Assembly: GCA_000320545.1 (NCBI GenBank)
Contig: ADNK01002618.1
Location: 20,001 to 77,500 of the forward strand
From: Bigelowiella natans CCMP2755
Lineage: Eukaryota > Cercozoa > Chlorarachniophyceae
Reading direction: 5' to 3'
DNA: 57,500 nucleotides
Part shown: positions 31,597-45,601 of the stretch, piece by piece
Numbering within the stretch: the stretch's first letter is position 1
Layout of the letters: each line of letters starts with the position of its first letter
Notes under the pieces: generated by a model
What the model was told of the DNA's origin: nothing
What the model saw: the letters and a program-made list of their open reading frames with translations, nothing else
Database searches by the model: none
Translations under genes and position numbers: made by a program

Positions 31597-34500
31597 ATGC
31601 GTGTGGGCGAAACTGGACGATCCATGAACGATCCTTTGGTGTCTAGTGCAGATATGACAAACGATGAGGATATTCTCTCCCTCACATCTGTCGCCTTCGA
31701 AACGCTTCTGCCTCCCACCGAGCCACTCCTCTCGTCATCGCCGCTACAATTTCCACCACTATCACCTGGGTTCCAGATGCCGTATTCACCAGTGAAGCAT
31801 ACACCTTCAAGGTTGACGGAAACAAAGGATAACCTTATGTTGAATGCAAAAACCACTTGATCGATATTTGACTGACCTTGACTGTTGCTGCTGGTAGCAG
31901 ACGGAATTTCGTGTTGGGATTATCTCCTTTTTCCCCGCTCACGAGTAGGACGACACCAGGAGGAGGAGGAGGAGAGGGATCTTCGAACGGACAATATCCG
32001 TTAACACCGGAGGTAATAAGTGATGTACGTGATTCGTAGAGAATATGGTAGCAATAAAAATTCCTGCACGGAGAAGATAAATGTGTTTGTTGGGGGAAGA
32101 GAGTTAGTTCTCCTCCACTCCTTGAAGATTTACTTATCACTTAAAATTTTGCCAATATTAGTCCAAGAGAGGCCCCAAAAATGCTACAAAATCGCAGACA
32201 TTATCAGCCGCGTTATTTCTCTCCTCTCCTGGGAAGAGCAGTTGTGAGAGCTTCACCGTCCAAACTCGCAAGAGCAGTACAACTGGCAGGGAGGAGCCAG
32301 GGTACGTGCGAGCGAGCCAAGAACGTTTTCAAATCACGTGTTATCTTGTGTCTTCGATATTTTTTTAATATGCTTTAGTATATATTTTATTTGCTCGCTC
32401 ACAAGTATCTTATCATCAGGCACTCGAAGCCCTCCCTGGCACGCGTGAATGACGGAATCGCTACTAGTCACTGGTTCTACGAGTTCGACCATAAGAGTGT
32501 TATGGGACTTGCGAAGGGCGAAAGGAGGAAGAGGGCGAAGACTGATAATGAAAGGAAACAGGCCAAGAAGAAAAAGCTGAACACGACTCATGCCAACAAC
32601 ACCCAAGGCATCAAGAATGATTGCAAGCAGCCTCCTTCGGATGCATCTTTGCCTGCGAAAAAGTCGTTATCCGGGTTGTCATCGGTGACATCATTACTCT
32701 CCTCGCCCTGGTCCGCCTCGGATCGCCATAATTATGAAGGGATTGATGACTGGCACGTCAATACCAAGAAGAAACGCAGTAGCAACTTTAATAAGGCCAC
32801 GGAAACTACTAACGTAACATCGTCTTCATCAGAAGGGACTGTAATGACGAGCCATGGTAGCCATGATCACGATGGATCGACTAAGGCGGACCTCGATAAT
32901 AAAGAAAGTGAAAGTGACAACCACCATCACTCGGTCAACACTATGGAGACAAATGGAGAGGCGGCAGAGCTAGGTTTGGGGCAGAAGCAAATTGATTCAA
33001 AGCATATCTTCAAGAATTCTAACAGCGATAGAATGTTATCGGTGAGTGAAGCACTAGCATGAAGATGACGATAACGACAACTATGGACACCCACCCACAC
33101 GCATTTATGAAGCTTCAAAACTCAAAAGATACACGAAAGAGTAGAATGAATCGAAATATCCTAGTGGTGGACTTTGTCCTCCCATATGTATTTGTCATCA
33201 TATGTGTCATTTCACAAACTGGAGGATTTATAGCATCAATGCGTATTCTATAATATGTCTTTTATGATTGTCTAGCTCCATTGATAAGTCGTCCTTGTTC
33301 TTCTTCTGACCGTTCGGATGTTTCAAGGTGCAACGTCCGGTGCTAAAACAGCGCTCCCCCTCCTCGCTGCGGTCTTCTGCCCGACAAGGATCCATCCTCG
33401 ATTTCTCGTCCGTCGATACCCACAACAATGGGAATGGAAGTAGAGGAAGCCAAAACGCGAATATCGGTGCTTCATCGTCGTCATCGTTGTCCTCCTCCTC
33501 CTCCTCCTCGTTGTCGTCATCCTTCATGATCGTCGTGTCACCACCATCCGGAGCTGTTGCCAACACAAGCAACAACTTCCGCAGCCGCAGCCGTGGTAGG
33601 AATAATGGCATCTTAGACTCGCCCCTCGTAGTGGCACCCCCTGCGGATCTGGCCAAATTTGAGGAGGTGGTGCGTGTAATTATCCTCTCTTCGTCGTCGT
33701 CATCCCCGTCATCCTCGCCCTCTTCCCCGTCCTACCAGAACGCCGCTGCAGAGAAGGTAGCGAGCTACCTCAGCGGCAAGTCCCCTATAGTAACGCTTGG
33801 AAGTGCAGATCGAGAGGGCAACAGCCTCTTGCAACTCGCCACATACTACGGACACGTACCGTGCGTGAAGAAGCTGCTTGAGCTCGGCGCCAACGTCAAC
33901 CAGGCCAATAATGTCGGTTCGACCCCGGTCACATGCGCGGCAGACAAGGGACACCTGCCGTGCCTCGACTTACTGGTGCGCCGGAAAGGCAACGTCAATC
34001 ACCGCGACGATAGCGGCATGACACCGCTGATGTGGGCCAGCGAGAAGGGAAAGCTTCTCTGTGCGAGGAGGTTGCTTGAGGCCAAGGCCAGCGCCGTGGA
34101 GCAAGACGCCCAGGGATTTACGTCTCTTCAGCTTGCTGCATCCAACGGACATGCAGATTTACTCGCGCTACTGCTCTCTAAAAAGGCTAACATGGACGCA
34201 AAGAACCGTGGGGGAGCGACTGCTCTGGTACTTGCCTGCTACAACGGCAGGTACCGCTGTGTTGACCTCCTCATCCAGAAGAAGGCGAGCGTCAACCTCT
34301 CTACTGAATACGTCTTTGGCGCCGCAAACGCTGTGCATTGTAGCGCACAGAAGGGCCATACTCGATGTCTCAAAGCTCTGGTGGAGGCCAAGGCTGCCGT
34401 CAATGCCAAGAATAGGACGGGGTGCACTCCGACGATGCTCGCAGCCTGCTACGGCCAACTCGAATGTCTCAAGGAACTAGTCGCAGCTAACGCAGACATC

Positions 34501-34701
34501 AGCAAGCAGGATCAGTACGGACGGACAGCGCTCATCTGGGCCACGTATAAGGGGCATCAAGATTGTGCCGCATTCCTCAAGGACATGATTTCGAAGACAG
34601 CAGGAAGTGCTTCCACTGATGAATCCAACAGTCGCAGCACCAACGAGGATGAGGACAGCAAAAACGATGATGAATCAAAGAGTTCTTCCGCCGAAATCTA
34701 G
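31597..34701 (+). CDS. ankyrin-repeat protein with long Ser-rich, basic N-terminal region
   Basis: Five exons join exactly in phase: 31597 (or 31624)-31811, 31901-32012, 32237-32301, 32420-33041 and 33328-34701, giving 795 (or 786) residues. The last exon begins with GTG directly after an acceptor, so it needs the upstream exons. The N-terminal 400 residues are Ser/Thr-rich (SPGFQMPYSPVKHTPSR, LSPFSPLTSRTTPGGGG), contain a short conserved-looking HWFYEFDHKSVMGLAKGER followed by a basic KRAKTDNERKQAKKKK, and long Ser runs. The C-terminal third has eight ankyrin repeats, for example EGNSLLQLATYYGHVPCVKK, GMTPLMWASEKGKLLCARR, GRTALIWATYKGHQDCAAF. The tail is acidic. The protein is likely a soluble scaffold, with the basic stretch a possible nuclear signal. 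The start codon choice between 31597 and 31624 is open. Confidence 0.83.
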
Positions 34702-35759
34702 AAATGAAACAGGGAAAAGAGTGTTAGAAAAACTATTAGTGGATAATAAGTTAAGTTGCTAAATTTTAACATGCATGTTCATGAAATGATGAAATGATTT
34801 TCGTAGAAGTCACTTTGCCCATGCCCTTGGGGATTGTTGACATGAAATAACACGAGAAAATCAACGCCATGGACACAGCATGTGCTGCACATTGTCGTCG
34901 ATCATTGAACGGCCCGAGGTCGAGCAAAATCGATGCACACCGAGCGACTATACGACACGTGCTAGATGCTTGATCTGAACATCGAACCCGCTGAGACCGC
35001 GAACACGATTTCATTCATCTAGTCATGCTAGCATGATCTCTTCTTTGTTTGCCCCTCCCCTCCCGCTCTCCTATGTACTCGCTTGTTTTCAGGCGATGTC
35101 GTGTGCATTCGATCCCTGTTCACGCAAGAATTTTTCAATTTTCGCCCGCTGGCAGGCGTTGAAAAATGAGGTGCTACTAGGCTGAAATTCGAAAAAAAAT
35201 CAAATTTGAACCCCAAAACAGGCTCCAGTGTGCTTCCAATGTCCAATTGCAACGATTGAGCGCGCCAGGCCGCAGGCGCAAAGCACAGTTTGTTCAAAAC
35301 CCACTCGTTACCGGGATTGATGCAGTTGTGTTGTGTGAATCGATGCACATGTACACTGCCGCCACGAACATGTCCGAGCTGACTAAGGCATTCAGTCATA
35401 CAGCCATGCACACAAAACTGAAGCACTGATCGTTGCATGGCTAGTTGGCGGCACACATTTATTAGATTAAGTCAGCAAGCTCAGAGCTCCTCAGCACAGT
35501 ACGTAGTCACGCAAAAACAACGCTGCCACGGTAGTCATGTACATGTAGGCTACACGTCGGTAGTTTAATGTGTCGTCCGGGCTTCACATTCAACGCAACG
35601 CATCGATCAAATCGTCCGATCCGTCACATCAGAGATACGTGTATTCTTGTACGTGCAATCGCAAATCTTTTACCAGATCAATAGATGGCATGTACATTAT
35701 CAAATCAGCAAGAAAAATTAATCTCGCAATCTATAATTAGGGAAATTAGGTCACATCAT
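34702..35759. other. 3' spacer (ankyrin gene / calreticulin)
   Basis: No gene recognised. Short palindromes occur (CATGCTAGCATG at about 35024-35035, TACATGTA at 35559-35567). Open frames at 35028-35456 overlap on both strands and resemble nothing known. Confidence 0.5.
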
Positions 35760-36977
35760 TTATAACTCATCGTGTCCAGAAGAAGCTTCCTCATCCTCTT
35801 CATCATCTTCATCGTCCTCTTCATCATCTTCATCTTCCTCTGCAGCCTTCTCTGCAGCCTTTCGCGCAGCTTCTTCAGCTTCCTTTTTCTCCTTTTCTGC
35901 ATCGTCGAACATCTTCTTCTCCGCATCCCTCATGTCAGAAGAGAAAGTATCTTTCATGAAGCTGTCAGCTTCCTCAGCACTGTCGGTGATGATGAGATTG
36001 TCGAAGATGGTTCCGGATTTCACTTGCCAGAGGTCAAAAGCAACAGCTCCAAGATCTTCATAATGATAGATAGAGTCATCCTCTGCATATTCGGGGTTAG
36101 CAATCATAGGGTGAACCCAAGGTCCTTTGTAGTCAGGGTTCTTAATCCTCTTTGCCTTCCACTCTCCCTTGTACTCTGGGTTATCAATCATAGGAGCCTC
36201 GTATTCTCCATCAGCTTCATCATCCCAGTCTTCAGGCTTTTCTGCTTCAGGGTCGACGATCTGCGCAGGAATGTCATCCCATCCCTCAGGCTTCTTATCC
36301 TCAGGATCATCCATCATCTCCTCATCAACCCAGTCTTCTGGCTTGCTCTGCTCAGGATCCTTGATCTCTTTTGCGGGTAGGAAGTCCCAGTCCTCAGTCA
36401 AGCTTCCAGATGCCTTTTCTTCGCCATCAATCTTAACAATGTAGGTCTGATCGGGCTTCACAATCAGGGTGTAGACGTGCGTGAGCTGGTCGTCTTCACA
36501 CTTGATGTCCTTCTTAATAAGATGTTGTTTTCCCTTGTAGGTGAAGATCACGTGCACCTTCTTGGTGCTGTAACCGCAGATATCAGGGCCAAACATAATG
36601 GAATACTTCTCCTTGGTCTCCTCATCGAGCGCTGCCCCGTCGAAACCTTTTGGGAACACCTTTACGTATCCACCACCGCAGTCGATCTTTTGTGCATGCT
36701 TGACAGAGAACTGGATGACCAAGTCCTTATCCTTATTATCAAATACTTCGTCGAAGTTTGCAGTGAGGGCGTAAAACTTAGCGTCCTGGGTAGTCTTCAG
36801 ACCCTGGTCCTTTTCGGCGTCTCCGTACCACTCTCCTGAGGAGAGCTCCCACGCTCCATCGAATTTTTCTACGCTGGACTTAACCCACTTATCCATATTA
36901 TCAAAGGTATCTTTAAGGTAAACCTTGCCCGCAATAAGGGGGAGTACTGTAAGGAGGAGGGGTGTAGAGAGCCTCAT
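35760..36977 (-). CDS. CRT: calreticulin, ER lumenal lectin chaperone
   Basis: A single exon of 405 residues, the normal family length. It starts with a signal peptide (MRLSTPLLLTVLPLIAGKVYL) and ends with the ER retention signal HDEL. The globular domain contains KHAQKIDCGGGYVKVF and YSIMFGPDICG, the two calreticulin signatures, with the paired Cys residues. The P domain has three type-1 repeats (DPEQSKPEDW, DPEDKKPEGW, DPEAEKPEDW) and three type-2 repeats (DNPEYKGEW, KNPDYKGPW, ANPEYAED), the standard 3+3 arrangement. The C domain is a long acidic Glu/Asp/Lys stretch that binds calcium with low affinity. The protein folds monoglucosylated glycoproteins and buffers ER calcium. No introns, although most neighbours have them; this and moderate GC suggest high expression, which is inference only. 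Confidence 0.98.
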   Translation of the reverse strand: MRLSTPLLLTVLPLIAGKVYLKDTFDNMDKWVKSSVEKFDGAWELSSGEWYGDAEKDQGLKTTQDAKFYALTANFDEVFDNKDKDLVIQFSVKHAQKIDCGGGYVKVFPKGFDGAALDEETKEKYSIMFGPDICGYSTKKVHVIFTYKGKQHLIKKDIKCEDDQLTHVYTLIVKPDQTYIVKIDGEEKASGSLTEDWDFLPAKEIKDPEQSKPEDWVDEEMMDDPEDKKPEGWDDIPAQIVDPEAEKPEDWDDEADGEYEAPMIDNPEYKGEWKAKRIKNPDYKGPWVHPMIANPEYAEDDSIYHYEDLGAVAFDLWQVKSGTIFDNLIITDSAEEADSFMKDTFSSDMRDAEKKMFDDAEKEKKEAEEAARKAAEKAAEEDEDDEEDDEDDEEDEEASSGHDEL

Positions 36978-39238
<2,261 letters not shown>

Positions 39239-40014
39239 TTGAGAGTTCACTTTTTTGTAGCTAGCTTTAGTGATCTGCCGTAACTTTTAGTCTAGAGCGT
39301 AAACCAAGTTGAATTGATGTGCGTCGTAGCAGTTTCAGCACATCGTGGACAGTGGGTTATAGGGTGTTGTCGCTGATTGCCACACTGTGCACGCGTAGAT
39401 GTCTAGATGTAGCTGCGATGGAATAGCGCGTGCCCTGCTAGCCTGGCTTGCATCATTCGATCATCGTTCGATTCGTTCATGGCATTGCGCGTTGCCACGC
39501 ACGCCTAACTTAGCCGGAGCCTGGCGCGGCGCGGCGCAGCGCAACGCACAACATCATTGATCGGCAGGTCTAGAGGTCCATCTGATTGTCTGCGATGGAT
39601 GTGTGCATCGATCGAATTCTTTCCAGCTACTACTAGACGACTAGATGAGTGTTTCAAGAAGTTCGATTCTGAAAATCATCCCTTCGTTCCCAAACATGCG
39701 TGCGAAGAGTGAAATTCCCTGACAAATTTGCGCATGTTGCCTTGCAATCCAGTGTTACTAGCAGATGTTGGACAGATGTGCCATGCTAGAGCATGGTGTA
39801 GCTGGCTAGCTAGCTAGCTGGAGCGCTCCACAATGATGATTGCAAACGTGAAATTTGGATGCATTCACTGCTGCTCGGTGACAATGCGAGGCTGCGCCAC
39901 AAATGAAAGGAGAGCTGCTCATTGCTTTTGCCACATCAGAGATGAGCTACTAACTCACGAAAGCTGAATTGTTATAGTAGGGAGTAGGGCAGCTAGATTC
40001 ATGTGTCTTACATG
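39239..40014. other. palindrome-rich 3' spacer (proteasome gene / unknown gene)
   Basis: No gene recognised. A tandem CTAG run lies at 39803-39820; GCTAGC and CATG words are common, and a GGCGCGGCGCGG-type tract is at about 39523-39540. Confidence 0.55.
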
Positions 40015-41182
40015 TCAAGGATTAGTAGATTTAATTCCTTCGCTTTCATTCTTATTTGCAGTTGACGAGCGGGAAGAGGAAACCCTGTTACCGTTAGTCG
40101 GACTGACATTACTACTTCCCTCCGTCGACGGACGGTTCATCTGCCCTTGTCCTCCTGACATTCTCCGAACGTTGCGAGTGCCCACATTCAAAGTTTTCGC
40201 GGGCAACTTATTTTGTGAATTCGCTGCTTCCAGTAGATCCTTTATACCTGAAATTATGGCGTTGCTCAAAACTGGCATGCTACATAGAGAATAAAGACGT
40301 ACCACTGTTAGATAGATTATGAGTATGAATACTCGAGAATGCAGAATAACTGGCTCTTCGCTTGGTGACACCCTAGAAGTGGATAACTCAGAAGTGCAAC
40401 ATTTAATATATTCTTTGCACACCTTTATTGCAGGGCTGTTTGATTCCGCGGTTGAGAGCAAAGACAAGGCTGGTGGTGCTATTGTGAACCACAAATTAGA
40501 TATTTCCTCGCCACGTTCACGAAACAGTGTTTACCGAAGTCATTGATCATGCTACTTTTTCTGGTAGTGTTTGTACCATCCACGGTATTTTTTCGAGCCA
40601 TACGGTCACGGTAGCTGCTATCCGTTGAGAGCCTACAGAATATCTACTGAAAGATTGACGGGAAAATCAGTACATAGAAATGCTCTTACGATGAAGCATG
40701 ATAACTTCTCAGTTTCACTTGTTGGCTTCGTGGTGTAGATCCCCTGTGGGTGAAAAATGGTGTCGAACTCCTTTGATATTTAGTATCTTTGCCCTCCTAA
40801 TGAAAAATACTCTCTCATAATTTGAAGGTAATTTCCATTAAGAATGTTTATTTGAAATTACTTTCTTCAGCGCTGCCCTTGGCGATTGCGAGTGTGTTGA
40901 TGATAATCCATGAATAAGTCCTTATAAATGATATTTACGTTAAGATGATATCACACATTAACTGATTAACTGATACTATTGATATTATCCTATCCCACCT
41001 TGTCCGAATACGTATTTAGGAACATTGTTCCGAGATCCACGAGATCGCTCACGAGAATGAGGAGTTGAAGCAACCCTTTCATTTGAACTAAATGAATTTG
41101 TATGCAAGCGAGAAATATCAAACTGTGCATTACCGAACCCGAATGACACTCTTACGCGACGAAACGCGCTCTGTTGGTGCAT
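40015..41182 (-). CDS. unknown Ser/Asn-rich, basic protein (exon model incomplete)
   Basis: Coding-like blocks on the minus strand: 41182 to about 40999 (MHQQSAFRRVRVSFGFGN, SSNERVASTPHSRERSRGS), about 40744-40690 (STPRSQQVKLRSYHAS), about 40634-40540 (STDSSYRDRMARKNTVDGT), and a final exon from about 40281 to 40015 (MPVLSNAIISGIKDLLEAAN, VGTRNVRRMSGGQGQMNR). The second and third join in phase, but the junction from the first does not resolve cleanly, so exon edges are approximate. The protein is basic and rich in Ser, Asn and Thr with little predicted structure. I do not recognise it. It converges on the proteasome gene. Confidence 0.45.
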
Positions 41183-41803
41183 TTTGTGGATAACAACAAT
41201 AGGGTCGAACTGGAACTTTTGAGTAATACCTAAAGTTATTTAATTTACATCGAAATCGTTTTGATGTGAGTCAGGCTTATTACAGATAGTAAATGTTTGC
41301 TGCCAGAGGGACGAAGTAGGTGACGTCCGAAGCCAAATTATAATCCTGATAAAAAATCTCATTTCCATTCACAATGAAAACTGAAGAAGACGTTGCTACC
41401 ATATTTTGGCCTTCGACTACTTCCTGCATACTGATCAATCAAAAATGTTATTATTGGAGTACAATGAGATACGTAAAATGGAGTATAATGAGATATGTAA
41501 AATGGAAATTACGTTTTTCTACTTATTACAGCGGCGGTCCCAAGGTATGCAAGAGCGCCAGAACACAACATTGAAATAATCCTTGTAGATATTGTTAAAC
41601 GTAAGCAAACGTCTTTCTTGTTAAATTTAAAGCTAACCCAGAGTTCAAAATCATTCGCCGAAAATGTGATTGGACGGAATCATAGTGGATCTAGATAAAA
41701 AAGAGTGTTTGGATAGACAATTGGATCAAATGGTAGTAGTACCTCAAGTTCAGATGTATCCCTTTTATTACGATCTTCTGCCAAATGCAACTGCTGCAAT
41801 CTT
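41183..41803. other. spacer with a short tandem duplication
   Basis: No gene established. A 24-bp unit (GAGTAYAATGAGATAYGTAA) occurs twice in tandem at about 41456-41503. A plus-strand ORF over it (41374-41574) is Tyr/Trp-rich because of the duplication and is not supported. Confidence 0.45.
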
Positions 41804-43455
41804 TTAATCTGATTTATTTAATATATAATTTAAACCGATAAAATCACATTTATTTATTTGTTTAACTCGATTCTTGAGTCTCGAGAAAGACCCGCAGACG
41901 TAAAGTCCAAGGCAAGCAATTGCGAATGAGTTCCCAAAAAAACCGATCGATGCCCAAAGGAAATCCTTTATAAACTCAAACTTAATTGCTCGGATAAGTA
42001 AAGAGGAATAACTCATAATTGCCAACCTCAAAAATGTTGATAAAAATTATGCTTGCAATCCCCGTGATTATGATGAACGACGCGAAACCAACATATCTGA
42101 AAATATTTTCTTTGTCAAATTATCAAGAAAGGTAAAATTCTAGAAGGATTCAGTGGCTTGATGCTTACATCCACGCCTGTATTTTTTGAGTTTTCTCTCC
42201 GAATCCTTGGGAGATTCTAGAAGATTTTCGAAAGGTCCTACATAATCAAATTTGTTCGTAACAAATTCATATAAAATAAAACGAAGAGTTGTACGTATGG
42301 AGAGTAAATGCGATGTAAACAGCTGGAACAGTTAAGGTGACCTTAGAAGCATTATAAACATTCGTCAAGGAACACAACCAAGTGGAACACAGTGACATGG
42401 AAACGGTACCACGAAAGAGTTGAAAATAACAACAAATGTTCTCCATCCGTACAGTTGTCCATGGAAATCCATAAAGAATCCAATGAAAAGAAGACTGTAA
42501 TAGAAATGAAATCAGAGAAAACCAAGTTCTTATTGTGCGCACTGTTCTTAGATCAACAATATCATACGCGTTCAAGAGCTCAGCATAATGGAGGTTCTTT
42601 TTTGGCTTGGCCTTTGTTGGGCTCGAGATCTGCAAGATTGCATACACAGCCTGCACAAAGGCTATCGCGAGCTTCACGCCATCCGTAAAGAACCATATCG
42701 GATCCGTATCATTCATTGTGGCCAATTTTGCATAAACCCCGCGAATGAGGGCAAGACCAATGGAGGATGTATGGTTGCCTGTTCTGTGATGCAAAAGTTC
42801 TTTTTCAGTTATTTCAAATTCATCACAACGCCCATAATCGCTCGGGTGCGACTTAGTCTCTTCCTTGTCGTAAAGTTCTTCATGAAAGCTGTTGAGCTCG
42901 ACTATGTTGGCAAATTCGAGTGGGTGTTCAGAGGTGTGCTACATGCAATATGCATGTGTCGTAGATCCAGAACAAACGACAATTCCGATAAACTCACCCT
43001 AAGCGGTGTCTGTTTTTCAAATTTGAGAGCTTTTCCCGCATTTTTCTGCCACTTGAGAGTTCATTCAAGCAAGTTCGCCTTTCCTAATTCTGAGATTTGC
43101 GATTGAGATTCTGATTCCCGGCCATTTGCCGAGAAAGAAAGTCTGGAGCAGCACAATCTTACAACGGACAACGTCGGGCGATTCGAGCCTAACCTGCTCA
43201 TTGAAGAGGGCATCAGAGACGGAGTCGACTGCAATAATTCGGTCAGCATTTCTTGTGAAACAGCTCTGTGCGTTCGAATTTTGTGCTGCTCACAGCGCGC
43301 GTAAAAAAGTCTACTACTTAATGCCCTGAAGGAAGCAAAAATTACATTTGAGCCAGCTTCAAAGCGTGTTATTTTTTACTGCGAGCCTCGAAAAATCGAG
43401 GAACTCGCCGCTCCAACATAAATGTCATTACTATTGTGCACAAATGGCCAAGCAT
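41804..43455 (-). CDS. unknown multipass membrane protein (left member of head-to-head pair)
   Basis: Seven exons by phase: 43455-43380, 43288-43163, 43029-42998, 42938-42295, 42237-42169, 42096-42027, 41980-41804, giving about 397 residues. The N-terminal third is soluble and charged (RIIAVDSVSDALFNEQVRL, NSFHEELYDKEETKSH, DEFEITEKELLHH). At least five hydrophobic segments follow: FTDGVKLAIAFVQAVYAIL, WFSLISFLLQSSFHWIL, VTLTVPAVYIAFTL, VGFASFIIITGIASIIF, SFAIACLGLYVCG. The C-terminus is basic. Introns are short, one only 46 bp. Exons 2 and 4 are convincing; the first exon (ATG at 43455) and the 32-nt third exon rest on phase alone, and part of the fourth exon (42542-42495) could itself be a 48-nt intron. 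No family recognised. It faces the plus-strand gene at 43499 across only 43 bp between start codons. Confidence 0.6.
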
Positions 43456-43498
43456 TTTCACTTTTTATTGGTTTAGCTGAGGGCAAATTCCAAACACA
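43456..43498. promoter_or_regulatory. very short intergenic segment between divergent start codons
   Basis: Only 43 bp separate the proposed ATG codons of the two membrane-protein genes. A bidirectional promoter would have to overlap both 5' coding ends, or the first exons are mis-called. If the minus gene starts at a later in-frame ATG (43428 or 43419), the gap is still only about 70-80 bp. Confidence 0.4.
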
Positions 43499-45073
43499 AT
43501 GGAGTCATCCCCAAGTTATGACCTGGCCTGGGTTGTATCTGGTTCGAATTTGTCTGTGCCCTTTGTGTGAATTATCCTGATGGAATTCTTTATGCAGACA
43601 CTTTGAAGCTTATCGTCATAACTGGTGAAATAGCATATGGAATCTCCAACCTTGACATAAGTGGAGCAAAAGACGTTGTTAATAGGTGTTGAATCTTTGA
43701 GCTTTGAGGCAATGCAATGACACAATTAAAAAATGATACTAAACAATCAGACTTTCTCTGGCAGGAAACTTTGCATTCTTCATTTATGTACTGGTATTAA
43801 TTAAAAATAATTCTCATGTTCTGAACCTTTTAATAATTGATCATTCTAATGTTAACATCGAAGGGACTTCACGAACCTGTTTATTACGGATATCAAGCTG
43901 TCGTTGTTCTCTCAACTACTACATATGTAAGAATACTTGCCAATTTTTCAGTCCTAACCAACATTAATTTTAAAGATCTTTTCATTTTGTAAATTTTGCC
44001 CTCAGATAATTGGATGTCTTACTGCTCACTGTAAGTCCCAAATCAAATATTTTGAGTTTAGCTATAATCTGAACTACCTTAATCTTTGTGTCCATCCAGA
44101 TATAGTATACGTCCTAACCCGCGCAAACTACATGACGGTGAAAATATTGTTCCAGCTTCCAGGATGGCATGCAAAGCTTCATTTAGCTCTTGCGGGATTT
44201 TTTGCTCTCATTATGATAAGCAGTGTAGTGCTGGTTCTTATTACGGACTTGAATTTCTTTTTGTTCCTTCGTTTCTTAGCTCTAATATTTGCTGGCTGGG
44301 TGTTTACCTATCTGGGTATTCATTCTTCACTATGCTTGAAAAGAGAACTCTATGTATCTTTAGTCTCAAAGTATGGGACTACCAAAACAGCATCAGCTCA
44401 GCAACAGAAGAAGAGCAAAAATAACCATGAGGAAAGTTTTTCACGCATGTCAATGACAAACCAGAAAAAGAAAACAACATCCTCCAATGATTCTCAAAAG
44501 AAGAAGGAGCAAGAGTTGCTTAATGCCATCTCTCAATTGAACAAGATTATGTGTGGATTCTCTGTGTTTTGCGTTGTTGCAACATTAATCCTTGCCTTTG
44601 TAAGCGCCAATCAATTTAGTCGAAGGAGTTTTAGTGAGAATGTAGATGACCTATCTCAGAACTACAACTTAATCAGTGATATAAATCTCTGGGTATCACT
44701 TGCGACTTTGATGGCATTTTTATATTATTCCCGAGCGGTGGATTCTGGGACCAGGAGATTCTCTTTTTGCGGAATTGTTTGTTGTACCTGGCACGATTCA
44801 CCCACAGTAACTTCAATGAAGGTTGAATCTGCAGGGACACAATTTCGCACAAATAAAGATGTTGCCGTAGATTTGAAGTGCGATGGTAATGCAAGATACT
44901 CTGGACTATCACTTCGTCGGAACGTAGAAGATGGTCAAGAACTATCCACAATGCAGCATTCAGTCAGTCCCTCATCAGCGGTTCGTACAGGGAAAGGGAT
45001 GCCAACCGTCACGAAACTTCTCGAGAGTGGTAACGTGCGCGCCAGTTCCCCACCGCCAGTGATGGAAAGTTAA
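43499..45073 (+). CDS. unknown six-transmembrane protein (right member of head-to-head pair)
   Basis: Six exons in exact phase: 43499-43564, 43673-43685, 43765-43793, 43864-43926, 44006-44030, 44100-45073, giving 389 residues. It begins MESSPSYDLAWVVSGSNLS. Hydrophobic segments are FTLLIGNFAFFIYVL, QAVVVLSTTTYIIGCLTA, LALAGFFALIMISSVVLVL, FFLFLRFLALIFAGWVF, then a long Lys/Gln/Ser-rich loop of about 70 residues (KKKTTSSNDSQKKKEQE), then MCGFSVFCVVATLILAFV and LWVSLATLMAFLYY, and a hydrophilic Ser-rich tail of about 130 residues. The second exon is 13 nt; without it the reading frame and the first membrane segment are lost. The layout of a hydrophobic bundle with one long basic loop before the last helices recalls receptor-like proteins, but no family signature was recognised and no function is claimed. 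Confidence 0.72.
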
Positions 45074-45561
45074 ATTGAAAAGATACCGACGAAAAACTCC
45101 TAAGAAGCTGCTACATTTTTTCCGAGATCAATTTGAATTTTCGATTTTTTGGCAATTTGCAGATGTCATTTAAATTAATACCACCACGTTGTTTCAATTA
45201 ACGAAATCGGTTTGTTATCATTGATCCATCATTTGCCACTGCATGTTGGCTGGTCTGTCATGTAGCTTCGTGTTCGAATGAGCAGACCACAATGGATTAC
45301 AAGATGTCTGAATTGCAACGTCGGACACATGCTGACACACACACCTGATGCGTGTCCATTGGCAAAGGTGGTCTATTGGTGTTTGTGTGATTTGTTGCAC
45401 TTAAATGCATTGCAATCACGCGTGTGCTGGCGTCTAACCACGTGCTAGCCCCAGGCTAGCAGGGTTCAGCATTGAGATGACCAACTCGCACGGCTTCATC
45501 ATCCGCATGTTGCATGCAATGAAGCATCACCACATCTAGACATCTCTAGATCTAGATGTTA

Positions 45562-45601
<40 letters not shown>

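Noticed and set aside
35772-36380. 202-codon plus-strand ORF, hydrophobic
   Set aside because: Exact antisense shadow of the acidic C-terminal part of calreticulin.
42588-43106. 172-codon plus-strand ORF
   Set aside because: It is antisense to exons of the left membrane-protein gene, which join in phase with good splice sites; the plus frame has no such structure.
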